Assembly: GCA_009746045.1 (NCBI GenBank)
Contig: RPFO01000508.1
Span: 1-21,441 of the forward strand
DNA: 21,441 bases
Source of the DNA: Mesostigma viride
Taxonomy: Eukaryota; Streptophyta; Mesostigmatophyceae; Mesostigmatales; Mesostigmataceae
Direction of reading: 5' to 3'
A program made the position numbers and the translations under genes. Shown here in pieces: positions 1-9,569 of the stretch. How positions within the stretch are numbered: position 1 is the stretch's first letter; each line of letters starts with the position of its first letter. Under the pieces are notes generated by a model that saw only the letters and a program-made list of their open reading frames with translations, searched no databases and was not told the origin of the DNA.

Positions 1-3000
1 GCCCAGTTGCTACCGGCTGCACCGTTTTCAGTGAATTTTGGGCTCCAGATTTAAAGCAAACGTGCGGTTGAGGCAGGGGAAAACATGCGTGGAGATAGGA
101 ATTATAGCACCGGCGGGCTTTCAAATGCCCGACGGCAGGCGGGTACCACCATTCCGTGGCAGCTTGGGCCCAGTTATGCTACGGCTGGCACACGTTTCAG
201 TGAAATTTTGGGCCTCAGATTTAATGCAACGTGGCGGTTTGAGGAGGGGGAAAACATGCGTGGACGATAGGAATTATGCACCGGCGGGCCGTCAAAGTGC
301 CGGACGGCAGGCGGTATCCACCATTCCGTCGGCAGTCTTGGCCCAGTTTGCTACCGGCTGGCACCGTTTTCAGGTGAATTTTGGGCTCCAGATTAAATGC
401 AACGTGCGGTTTTTGAGGCCAGGGGAAAACATGCGTGGACGAATAGGAATTTATAAGCACCGGCGGTTCAAATTGCCCGACGCAGGCGGTACCACCAGTC
501 CGTGGAGCAGCTTGGCCCAGTTTCGCTACCGGCTGGCACACGTTTTCAGTGGAATTTTGGAGGCTCCAGATTAAATGCAACGTGCGGTTGAGGCAGGGCG
601 AAAACATGCCGTTGGACGATAGGAATTATAGCACCGGCGGGTTTCAAAGTGCCCGACGGCAGGCGCCCGGTACCACCATCCGTGCAGCGTTGGGCCCAGT
701 TTGCTTTACCGGCTGGCACACGTTCAGTGAATTTTGGGCTCCAGATTTAAAGGCAACGTGCGTTTGAGGCAGGGGAAAACATGCTGTGGACGATAGGAAT
801 TAAGCACCGGCGGGCTTCAAAAATGCCCGACGGCAGGCGGGTACCACCATCCGTGGCAGCTTGGCCCAGTTTGCTACCGGCATGGCAACGTTTTCAGTGA
901 ATTTTTGGGCTCCAGATTTAAATGCAACGTTGCGGTTTTGGGCAGGGGAAAACATGCAGTGTGCGACGATAGGAATTTAGCACCGGCGGGCTCAAGTGCC
1001 GCGGCAGGCGGTACCACCATTCCGTGGGCAGGCTTGGCCCAGTTTCACCGGCTGGCACACGTTTTTCAGTGAATTTTGGGCTCCATATTTTAAATGCAAC
1101 GTGCGGTTGAGGCCAGGGGAAAAACATGCAGTGGACGATTAGGAATTATAGCACCGGCTGGGCTTCAAAGTTGCCGACGGCAGGCGGTTACCACCTTCCG
1201 TGGCAAGCTGGGGCCCAGTTTGCTACCGGCTGGCACACCGTTTTCAGTGAATTTTTGGGCTCCAGATTTAAATGCAAACGTGCGCGTTTGAGCAGGGAAA
1301 AACATGCGGTGGCGATAGGAATTATAGCACCGGCGGGCTTAAAAGTGCCGGACGGCAGGCGGGTACCACCTTCCGTGGCAGCTTGGCCCAGTTTTGCTAC
1401 CGGCTGGGCACACGTTTTCAAGTGAATTTTGGCGCTCCAGATTTAAATGCAACGTCTTTGAGGCAGGAAACATGCGTGGAGATAGGTATCTATAGCACCG
1501 GCGGGCTTCAAAGTGCCCGAACGGGGGGGGGGGGCAGGCGGTACCAGCCATTCCGTGGCAGCTTGGCCCAGTTTGCTACCGGCTGGCACACGTTTTCAGC
1601 TGAGAATTTTTGGCGCTTCCTCAAATTTAAACTGACAACCAGTGCGGTTGAGGCAGGGAAAAACATCGTGACGATATGGAATTATAGCACCGGCGGGCGT
1701 CAAAAGTGCCCGACGGCAGGCGGTACACCATTCCTGGCAGCTTGGCCCAGTTTTGCTACCGCTGGCCAACACGTTTTTCAGTGAATTTTGGGCTCCAGAT
1801 TTAAAATGCAACGTGCGGTTTGAGGCAGGGGAACCACATGCGTGGACGATAGGATTATTAGCACCGGCGGGCTTCAAAGTGCCCGACGGCAGGCGGGTGA
1901 CCACCATCCGTGGCAGCTTGGCCCAGTTGCTACGGCTGGCCACACGTTTTCAGGAATTTTGTGGCTCCAGATTTTAAATGGCAACGCTGCGGTTTGAGCA
2001 GGGGAAAACATGCGTGGACGATAGGGAATTATTAGCACCGGCGGGCTTCAAAGTGCCCGACGGCAGGCACGGTACCACCATTTCCGTTGCAGCTTGGCCC
2101 AGTTTGCTACCGGCGTGGCCACACGTTTTCATGTGAATTTTGGGCTCCAGATTTTAAATGCAACGTGCGGTTGAGGCAGGGGGGAAAACATGCTGTGGAG
2201 ATAGAATTATAGCACCGGCGGGCTTCAAAGTGCCCGACGGCAGGCGGTACCACCATTCCGTGGCAGCTTGGCCCAGTTTGCTACCCGGCTGGCACACGTT
2301 TTCGTGAATTTTGGCTCCTCCAGATTTAAATGCAACGTTGCGTTTGAGCAGGGGAAAACATGCGTGGACGATAGGAATTATAGCACGGCGGGCTTCAAAA
2401 GTGCCCCGACGGGCAGGCCGGTACCACCATTCCGTGGCCAGCTTGGCCAGTTTGCTCCCCCGGCTGGCACCACGGTTTTCACTGGAATTTTGGGCTCCAG
2501 ATTTAAAATGCAAACGTTGCGGTTTTTGAGGCAGGGAAAACATGCGTGGACGATAGGAATTATTAGCAACCGGCGGGCTTCAAAGTGCCCGACGGCTGGC
2601 GGTACCACCATCCGTGGCAGCTTGGCCCAGTTTGCTTAACCGGCTGGCACACGTTTTCAAGTGAATTTTGGGGCTCCAGATTTAAATGGCAACGTTGCGG
2701 TTGTTTGAGGCAGGGGAAAAACATGCAGTGGACGATAGGAATTATAGCACCGGCGGCTTCAAAAAAGTGCCCGGACGGCAGGCGTACCACCATTCCGTGG
2801 CAGATTGGCCCAGTTTGCTACCGGCTGGCACACGTTTTCAGTGAATTTTTGGGCTCCAGATTTAAATGCAACGTGCGGTTTGAGGCCAGGGGAAAAACAT
2901 GCTGTGGACGATAGGAATTATAGCACCGGCGGGGCTTCAAAGTGCCCGGACGGCAGCGGGTTACCACCATTCCGTGCAGCTTGGCCCAGTTTCTACCGGC

Positions 3001-4008
3001 GGCTCACGTTTTCAGTGGAATTTTGGGCTCCAGATTTATAATTGCAACGGCGGTTTTGAGGCAGGGGAAAAAATGCGTGGACGATAGGAATGTATAGCAC
3101 CGGCGGCTTTCAAAGTTGCCCGACGGCAGGCGGTACTCACCATTCCGTGGGCAGCTTGGCCCCAGTTTGCTACCGGCTGGGCACACGTTTTCAGTGAAGT
3201 TTTGGGCTCCAGATTTTAATGCATACTGCGGTTGACGGCAGGGAAAACATGCCGTGGACGAAGGAATATAGCACGGCGGGCTTCAAAGTGCCTCGACGGC
3301 AGGCCTGTACCACCATTCCGTGGCAGCTTGGCCCAGTTTTGCTACCGGCTGGGCACACGTTTTCAGTGCAATTTGGCTCCAGATTTAAATGCAACGTGCG
3401 GTTTGAGGGCAGGGGAAACATGCGTTGGACGATAGGAATTTATACACCGGCGGGCTTCAAAAGTGCCCGACGGCAGGCGGTAACCACCCATTCCGTGGCA
3501 GCTTGGCCAGTTTGCTTACCGGCTGGCAACGTTTTCAAGTAATTTTGGGCTCATATTTAAATGCAACGTGCGGTTTGAGGCAGGGGAAAAACATGCAGTG
3601 GACGAATAGGGATTATTTAGCACCGGCGGGCTCAAAGTGGCCCCGACGGCAGGCTGGGTACCACCATTCCGTAGGCAGCTGGCCCACAGTTTGCTACCGG
3701 CTGGCACACCGTTTTTCAGTTGAATTTGGCTTCCAGATTAAATTGCAACGTGCGGTTTGAGGCAGGGAAAACATGCGGTGGACGATAGGAATTATTGCAC
3801 CGGCGGGCTTCCAAAGGCCGAACGGCAGGCACGGTACCACCATTCCGTGGCAGCTTGGCCCAGTTTGCTACCGGCTGGCACACGTTTTCAGTGAATTTTG
3901 GGCTCCAGATTTAAATGCAACGTGCGGTTTGAGGCAGGGGAAAACATGCGTGGACGATAGGAATTATAGCACCGGCGGGCTTCAAAGTGCCGGACGGCAG
4001 GCGGTACC
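1..4008. repeat. Tandem satellite array, ~170-bp unit, ~23-24 copies
   Basis: The block is built from one unit repeated head to tail. Landmarks recur about every 165-178 bp: GGCTCCAGATTTAAATGCAA, GATAGGAATTATAGCACCGG, GACGGCAGGCGGTACCACCA and TGGCAGCTTGGCCCAGTTTG. The consensus unit counts to about 170 bp. The array starts before position 1 and stops abruptly after GCGGTACC at 4008. Copies differ mainly by single-base insertions and losses, often in homopolymers, with few substitutions; the last copy (about 3841-4008) is almost clean. I see no tRNA, 5S rRNA or snRNA sequence in the unit. Open frames here change frame from copy to copy and are not genes. The unit length is close to nucleosome spacing, so a centromeric or heterochromatic satellite is possible, as is a set of retrotransposon 5' monomers. 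Confidence 0.97.
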
Positions 4009-4022
4009 GCGACCGCAGCGCG

Positions 4023-4074
4023 TTGGGGGGCTGCCGCCCCCCAAACCCCCCGCGTGGGGGGCTCCGCCCCCCAC
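4023..4074. other. Two tandem GC hairpins at the retrotransposon 5' end
   Basis: Two near-perfect inverted repeats stand side by side between the satellite and the first ATG. Arms 4023-4031 and 4036-4044 (TTGGGGGGC / GCCCCCCAA) leave a 4-base loop. Arms 4054-4062 and 4066-4074 (GTGGGGGGC / GCCCCCCAC) leave a 3-base loop. They would lie in the 5' untranslated RNA of the element. A structural role in the RNA is possible, but a generic GC-rich repeat cannot be excluded. Confidence 0.7.
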
Positions 4075-4123
4075 ACCCCCCGCCCCCCCCCCTCGGTGGC
4101 TGCCACGCCTGCCCTGATTGTTC

Positions 4124-4405
4124 ATGGACGACCCACGACCCCCTTCGCCCAACGGCTCCCCCGCTCCCCGGTTGGCGCCTCGGCGGTCCTCTCGGCTTGC
4201 GGCCCTTCTTGCGGAGGTGGGCGACCCGGCTGCGGGGGGCTCGGGCGCCCCGGTCTCCCCCTCCTTGGTCTGCGAGGTCTGCCGGAGCGGGCACCGCGGG
4301 CACCACATGTTAGTTTGTGATGCTTGCAATTCCGGGTGGCACTTGCAGTGTCTTACTCCCCGGCTCTACCGGGTCCCGCCGGGCTCCTGGACGTGCCCGC
4401 GCTGT
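4124..4405 (+). CDS. Retrotransposon ORF, segment 1: PHD finger
   Basis: The segment starts at ATG 4124, the first in-frame ATG after the hairpins; a TTG six bases upstream is not a likely eukaryotic start. After about 48 basic, proline-rich residues there is a Cys4-His-Cys3 PHD finger at about residues 50-94. Visible ligands are CEVC (from 4271), CDAC, HLQC, and CPRC ending at 4405. PHD fingers usually read the histone H3 tail, so this one could direct the element to particular chromatin; that role is inference. A run of C residues follows at 4406-4412. Recognisable protein resumes in the +1 frame by about 4650, so the true reading path between 4406 and 4650 is unclear. It belongs to one polyprotein with the next three segments. 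Confidence 0.75.
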
Positions 4406-4406
4406 C

Positions 4407-6330
4407 CCCCCCGGCGGGCCCCCGGGCTGCCCTCCCCGCTGGGTGCTCCGGCCCCCTGCCCCGTGTGCCCCCCTGCCGAGGCCCTCGGGGCGGGCCGTGG
4501 CCTGCCCGATGGGGCCGCCGTTGCTCGGGCCCTGGCGCCCTCGGCCCCGGGGCCCCACCCGTCGCCTGGCCCCGCCGACGGGGGCGCGGCGCTGTCGCCT
4601 GGGCTGGCCCGGCCGACCCCCGGCGGGCCTGGCGACCCCGGCGCCCGCCCCCGGCCCCTCGCTCCCCGACGCTCTGGCCTCCCTTCCCCCGGCCGCGGTT
4701 GGCCACCCAGCCGCCACCCCCGTCCTTGCCGCGTGGGACGGCGGCCCCCGGGCCCACGCGTTCACCTCGTGGCCGCCCTCGCACATTGTCGGCGTGGTGG
4801 GCCGCGCCACCTTTTCTTGGGCGTACTGCCCTTTGTTGCTGGACGCGGTCGGGCTCCAGGCCGCCTTCCCCTCGCTCCCTAGGCCCCCGGCCTTCCTGGC
4901 CCTAGTTGCGCAGGTGCGGGCGACATTTCTTTCCGCCGCCCCCCCGGTGACGGCCTCGACTCTTTGGGGGTATGTCTTGGAAGGATATCACGCCGGCTGC
5001 CGGCTGCCGTGGCATCTCCCGGCCGCCCGGCAGGAAGAGCTGCTTTCCCTGGACGAGCGGGTGGGTCAGGAGGTGGTCGAGTTCGTCACGGCGGTGGCTC
5101 GAGACGCACAGGTCTCGGTGCGGGCGGCCTACCTCGCGGGCGGCGCCGACCTGGGCCTCATGTCCCCGCGGCAGCTTCGCCTCTTCTTGGACGCCCAGGC
5201 CCCGCCTCCCGGCCCGGTTGCCAGTGGGGGCTTTCTCATCACCTCCCTCAGCCTGGCGCAGGCCGCCATGCTGCGTGTGGAGTTCGGGGCCCCCATCGCG
5301 GTTCAGGGCGGCCAGGCCATCTTGGTGGACTCGGCCGGGCGCGCCCAGCCCCTAACCGCGGGGACGCCTGTTTCTGCCTTCCTCCACGACATCCTGGAGT
5401 TGGCAGGCATCCCGCACGAATGGCACCCCGCGGCTGACCAACCGGTCGGCATCCTCTCGCGCGCCCAGATTGCCGCTCTCCCGGGTTGCTGGGAGGCCGG
5501 CTGGGACCCGCCCCCCCCTCATGTCCGGTCCCTTCTGGAGGGGGACGACCCCGAGTCGGGCTCCTGTGCCATCTGCCTTGAGCCCTTCCGGCCGGGGGAT
5601 GGCTTGTGTCGCCTGCCCGCGTGCGGCCACACATTCCATCAAGCGTGCATCGCGCGCAGCTTGCTCCACTCCGTGCCGCGCTGCCCGTTGTGCCGGGCTG
5701 TTGTGCCGCCCCCTGGGACTGCGCTTCCTCTCGGCCCGCCCCCGGTCTCGCTGGGTCCCCTGCCGGGTCCCCACCGGGCCCCGGGGCCAGCTGCCTCCCC
5801 GACCCCTCGGCCGCCCCCGGCCTCGTTGCCGGGGCCTGGGGTGGTCGCGGGCGCGCTGGCGAGTCCCCCTGGGAGGGGCGCCGGCGTTCTCGATCCCCCT
5901 CCGCTGGGGGTCTCCCCGGTGGGCACTGCCTCCTCCGTGGCCCCGGCGGGCCTGCCGGGCGCTGGTCGGGTCGTGGTGCGCGCGCCTGCCGGCCCGGCTG
6001 GGGAGACGCCGCAGGCCCCACGTCCTGCCTTTGCTGGCGCCGCTCCCCGCCACTCAGCGCCCGCCGACGGCCTTCACCGGTGTGCCGTGCTGCTTCCCAC
6101 GGGGTCCCCGTGTGCGGGTGTGTTCCACAACCGTAACCTCCTCTGCCAGCACCTTCGCGCTGTGCACCCCGATCTCGGCGCGGCGGATCTGCAGGCCATG
6201 AGCTGTTACCGGTGCCCGGAAGCTCACTGCCAGCGGGTGTACTCCATTCACGGGCGCGCTCAGCACGCGCGCGCCTGTGTTGCTCAACGGCCCCTCAACC
6301 GGCCAGCAGTCCCGGCCCCCTCCCCCCTCC
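4407..6330 (+). CDS. Retrotransposon ORF, segment 2: unrecognised domain, RING-H2 finger, zinc fingers
   Basis: This is the third forward frame, open from before 4400 to 6443. Sequence is convincing from about 4650. A stretch at about 4740-5540 (roughly 265 residues, rich in W, F and L and not low-complexity) matches no family I recognise. It is followed by a RING-H2 finger at 5565-5693 with CAIC, CGHTFHQAC and CPLC ligands. A Pro/Ala/Gly-rich linker then leads to paired fingers at 6081-6278 with C...C...HLRAVH and CPEAHC...H...C patterns, placed like the N-terminal fingers of R2-type elements. RING-H2 domains normally bind E2 ubiquitin-conjugating enzymes; whether this one is active is unknown. 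Reading shifts by -1 somewhere in the C-rich tract at about 6310-6365. Confidence 0.75.
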
Positions 6331-7120
6331 CGCCTCGGCTCCCACCGGCTCCCAGCCCCCGCCGCCCGACTACTCGGCCAGTTGGCGTTGGCTTGACACG
6401 GTTCCCTGGGATGCATGCGCCATCAACCCGACGTCTACCCTGACCGACCTCCCCCACCGCGCGCGTAGCCTTTTCGCGCAATGTGCAATCGTTTCTCTCC
6501 GGCGCATGCACGCCGCTCCGGACGACCCGCTGGGCTTTAAACTGCACATGGTGACCCCCCGCCTGCTCCTCACCCCTCTCGGGCGTGGTGTGCGCGGCCT
6601 CCAGGGTGCGGTTATTGCCCGTTGCCGACGCTTTCTGCAGGGGGACTGGGAGGGGCTGTTTGGCGTGCCGCCCCCGCGCACGGCCCGGCTGTCGGGGGAG
6701 GTCAACTTCGAGCGGGTGGCCGCCGACGTCATCCGCCTCGTCCGCGAGGGGCAGCTCAGCCGGGCCATGACCCGCTTGGAAATGGCCAAGCTGGCCCCCG
6801 CCAATGCGGCTACCCTGGCGGCCTTGGAGGCTCTTCACCCTGCGGAGCCCGGATTCCAGCTGCCCGTGCCGGACCCCCTGCCGGCCCCCCTCCGGCTGGA
6901 CCGCGACTGCTTCCTGGAGGTGATGCGTGCGGTCCCGCGGGCTTCCTCTACCGGGCCGTCGGGCTGGCGCTACGAGCACTTGGAGGTCCTGGTGGGGCAT
7001 GGGGGCGAGGACATTCTCTTTGACACCCTCATTGACCTGGCGGCTGGTCGCGTTCCTCCCGCTGCGCGCGAGTGGTTAGCGGGCGCTCGCCTCCTCGCTC
7101 TGCTCAAGGGTGTCTTGCCC
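6331..7120 (+). CDS. Retrotransposon ORF, segment 3: pre-RT region and first RT motifs
   Basis: This is the second forward frame. It carries the region before the polymerase and the first fingers motif of the reverse transcriptase, with GPSGWRYEHL encoded at about 6955-6984. That 'SGWR.EHL' block is common in algal and protist RTs with a C-terminal endonuclease. The frame reads well from the PDYSASWRWLD stretch (about 6366) to LLALLKG near 7110. It then enters an 8-C run at 7118-7125. After it, the matching continuation (PEGKVRPIACGEVLRKL) is in the first frame, so one base appears to be missing. The 700-odd bases here have no other function that I can see. Confidence 0.8.
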
Positions 7121-9282
7121 CCCCCGAGGGCAAGGTGCGCCCGATCGCCTGCGGTGAGGTGCTCCGCAAGCTCGTGGGCAAAGTGATCTGCCGCCAAAAG
7201 GCGCCCGAGCTCCGTGCCTTTTTCTGCCCGCCCCTCGCAGCGGGTGAGACCTCGGTGGCGGCCCAGCTGGGGGTGACGACTCCAGGCGGGGCGGATATCC
7301 TCATCCATTCGGTGCAGGCCTACCTCGAGGCCCACCCCACCCACGCTGTCGTCAAGGTCGACTGCCACAACGCGTTCAACAGTCTGTCCCGCGCCAGCAT
7401 GTTTGCGGCCGTCATGGAGTCCTTCGAGGACTTGTACGCTTGGACAGCCGTGTGCTACGGCCAGCCCGGCCAACTGGTTCACATCATGGAGGACGGCACT
7501 CGCGGCGGCCTGCTGTCGCGGTCGGGCACCCAGCAAGGGGACCCCCTGGGACCCCTGTACTTTGCCGCCCCCCTCCAGGGTTGCCTCCAAGCGGTCCATG
7601 CTGCCCACCCGGCGGTCGCTATTCAGGCCTACTTGGATGATATCTACCTTCTGGGCCCTGTGCCGGACACCACCGCGGCTCTGCTGGCACTGCAGACCGC
7701 GGTGGCCGACATCAACCTCCAGTTGACCCTTGCCAAGTGCGCGGTGTACTCGCCCCAAGGTGATTGCTCCGGCTTTCCGCCCCAGCTCTTGGGCCGGGAC
7801 GAGCGCCTCCATGGGTTGGATGTCCTCGGCGTTCCGGTTGGCGACCCCGCGTTTGTCATCGATGCTCTGCGGGCCGCCCTCGAGGCACGCACTGAGGTAC
7901 TGCCCTTGATTGCGCGCCTTCATGATTCGCAGACCAAGGGTCTGCTTCTGTGGTTTTGCGCTCACCCTCGCGTCGTTCACTGGCTCCGGGGCGCTCTTCC
8001 GGCTCAGGTCCGGCTGGCCGCCGAGGGCCACGACGAACGCATCCAGTCGGCCTTGGCGCAGCTGGTCCCGGGCCCCGACCTCCCGCCACATGCTATTCGC
8101 ATTGCCTCCCTGCCTGCACGGATGGGTGGCTGCGGTCTGACTCGTGCCGCCCGGCTGGCCCCAGCAGCATTTTTGGGCTCCGTCGCTCAGTCGTGGGCGG
8201 AAAGCTGCCGGCTCCTGCCCCTTTTGGCAACGGCAGCGCCTGACCTCCTGGACCCCAGCAGCCCTTTGCCCTTCGTCACCGCCATCCAGGAGGCCTATGC
8301 TGAGATCCAGCAGGCCTGTTCTCCCGTCCGTGCCGCTCAGGCGGTACAGCGCCACCTCCCTCGCGGCACTCCCTCGGTCGCCTCCGTTCAATCTCCCGCC
8401 GCATTCCCTGCTCGCGTCATCGATAAACACCAGAAAACCTACGCGGGTATTCTGCACACGGCTGATTGGATTGCTCTTTTCGCGGACCTCAACGCCCAGG
8501 GACGTGCGTGGCTGTTCTCGCTTTCCTTGCGGAGTGTGGGCTCGGCGTACCTTCGTGCTCTTCCCATGGCCCCCCCATTCGCCTTGGCTCCCAGCCACTA
8601 CTCGGTGGCGCTCCGGCACCAGCTATTTGCCCCGCAGCCTCTTGTTCCGGCCGGGCGGCCTTGTGGTAGCTGTGGGCAGCCGCTGGATCCCACGGGGACT
8701 CACTACCTTGCCTGCATGGGGGGCCAACAGAATCAGAATTGGTATTTGTATTTGCACACTGTCCTCCTGACGGTGGTGCTCGCCATGATTCGGTCGGTTT
8801 TCCCCCACGCGAACATCCGGTCCGAGGATGCGGATGGCGCTGCCTTCTATTCCCCCAACCACCGGCCTGACATCGTGGTGCTGGACTTTGAGGGGGGTGG
8901 CCGGCATCTGCTTATTGACGTTTCGGTGGCGCGGCCCTTGGCTCTTAGCCACGTGGCTGGGGCCTCCCTCACGGCAGGTTACACGGCGGACCGGGCGGAG
9001 CGGGCCAAGCTCCTGGCCTACGGCGACGTCGGGCACCATCGTGTGGTGCCCTTTGTCCTGGAGGAGTTTGGGGCCATGGGGCCCCTGACCTCCGCCTTCT
9101 TCAAGGAGTGTTGCCGGCTCCGGGAGGACCGGCTGGACCTGGAGGGCCAGCGGGCCCCATGGTCGGCGCGGACCTGGACGTCATATTGGCGTCAGCGCTT
9201 GTCGGTGGCGCTGACTCGGGCCATGGCTGACATCATGCTCCGCCGTACGCGGGCTGATTTTGCGGTGCAGCAGGGCTATTAG
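7121..9282 (+). CDS. Retrotransposon ORF, segment 4: reverse transcriptase core, CCHC knuckle, restriction-like endonuclease
   Basis: This is the first forward frame, closed by TAG at 9280-9282. RT landmarks: KVRPIACGE, motif A with catalytic Asp in VKVDCHNAFNSL (GAC 7360-7362), motif B SGTQQGDPLGPLYF, and motif C AYLDDIY (7630-7641; both Asp present). Downstream is a zinc knuckle C-x2-C-x9-H-x3-C (CGSCGQ...HYLAC, 8662-8715). Then comes a restriction-like endonuclease core RPD-x15-D (Asp codons at 8869 and 8917, context LLIDVSV). These domains carry out target-primed reverse transcription: the endonuclease nicks the target and the RT copies the element RNA from the nick. All catalytic residues I can identify are intact. 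No APE-type endonuclease, RNase H or integrase was found. Confidence 0.92.
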
Positions 9283-9504
9283 GTTCCTCCCGTTAGGCGT
9301 TTCCATTGGTCTTATCGTAGTATAGAGCTTTGACATGGCTCTGTATATAGGTTTATAGCTGGGCGTTTGCTTTGGTTTGAGTGATTTCACTCTGCTGTAA
9401 GTAATTATATTTTTAATATATATATTTGGCCCGTTACTTCATAGTTTTTTTTGTAAATTTTAGGGAAATTATATCAGCCAATAGTATCGCAGGTACTCGA
9501 GTAG
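9283..9504 (+). other. AT-rich 3' flank of the retrotransposon with TGTAA signals
   Basis: Composition switches sharply from GC-rich coding to AT-rich after the stop codon. TGTAA occurs at 9396-9400 (about 114 bp past the stop) and again at 9452-9456. UGUAA is the usual poly(A) signal of green algae, so either could end the transcript. There is no coding sequence and no long A tail. The last bases (about 9494-9504, GTACTCGAGTAG) belong to the TACTCG-type sequence that resumes at 11027 on the other side of element A. Confidence 0.6.
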
Positions 9505-9513
9505 TACAGTCAT

Positions 9514-9569
9514 TCCCGCGTTAAGTTGCGATCGCCCCCTAAAACTTGGCGCCGCAACTTAACGCGGGA
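9514..9569. repeat. Hairpin-forming terminal repeat of element A (left end)
   Basis: A 17-bp arm TCCCGCGTTAAGTTGCG at 9514-9530 is followed after 22 bases by its exact complement at 9553-9569, with a further half copy (CGCAACTTAACGG) just after. The same palindromic arrangement recurs at the right end of A (about 10927-11019) and at both ends of B. These iterated motifs could be transposase-binding sites, and each end could fold back on itself. Confidence 0.85.

Larger units (their letters stand above)
4009..9504 (+). mobile_element. Non-LTR retrotransposon with restriction-like endonuclease (R2/NeSL/Utopia-like organisation)
   Basis: Order of parts: GC-hairpin leader, PHD finger, unrecognised domain, RING-H2 finger, C2H2/CCHC-like fingers, reverse transcriptase, CCHC knuckle, PD-(D/E)XK-type endonuclease, AT-rich 3' tail. 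A C-terminal restriction-like endonuclease behind the RT, with zinc fingers in front, is the plan of early-branching LINEs such as R2, NeSL and Utopia. The 5' boundary is set by the abrupt end of the satellite at 4008. The 3' boundary is not seen; it lies between the stop codon at 9280-9282 and the TACTCG-type sequence at about 9494. No target-site duplication or poly(A) tail was recognised, and the satellite does not resume downstream. The clade assignment is inference from architecture, not from a tree. Confidence 0.85.

Noticed and set aside
1-4008. Satellite as a CRISPR array
   Set aside because: Whole 170-bp units repeat with no short repeats around unique spacers, and the setting is eukaryotic.
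1-4008. Satellite as 5S rRNA, tRNA or snRNA gene cluster
   Set aside because: No A/B box pair, cloverleaf or known snRNA sequence could be found in the consensus unit.
38-4010. Many open frames of 60-180 residues on both strands of the satellite
   Set aside because: They are the same repeat translated in shifting frames; the indels between copies break every frame, and no product is conserved from copy to copy in one frame.
4118-4120. TTG as the start of the retrotransposon ORF
   Set aside because: A eukaryotic ATG is present six bases downstream in the same frame (4124).
3911-4810. Minus-strand open frames over the satellite edge and the PHD region
   Set aside because: They are Pro/Gly/Arg-rich shadows of GC-rich sequence; the plus strand carries the PHD ligands.
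5248-6053. Minus-strand frames of 233 and 257 residues opposite the RING region
   Set aside because: Composition is Arg/Gly/Pro/Ala, as expected for antisense of GC-rich coding DNA, with no motif.
6970-8619. Minus-strand open frame of 549 residues
   Set aside because: It lies exactly opposite the reverse transcriptase core, whose catalytic motifs are on the plus strand. No recognisable domain is seen in it.
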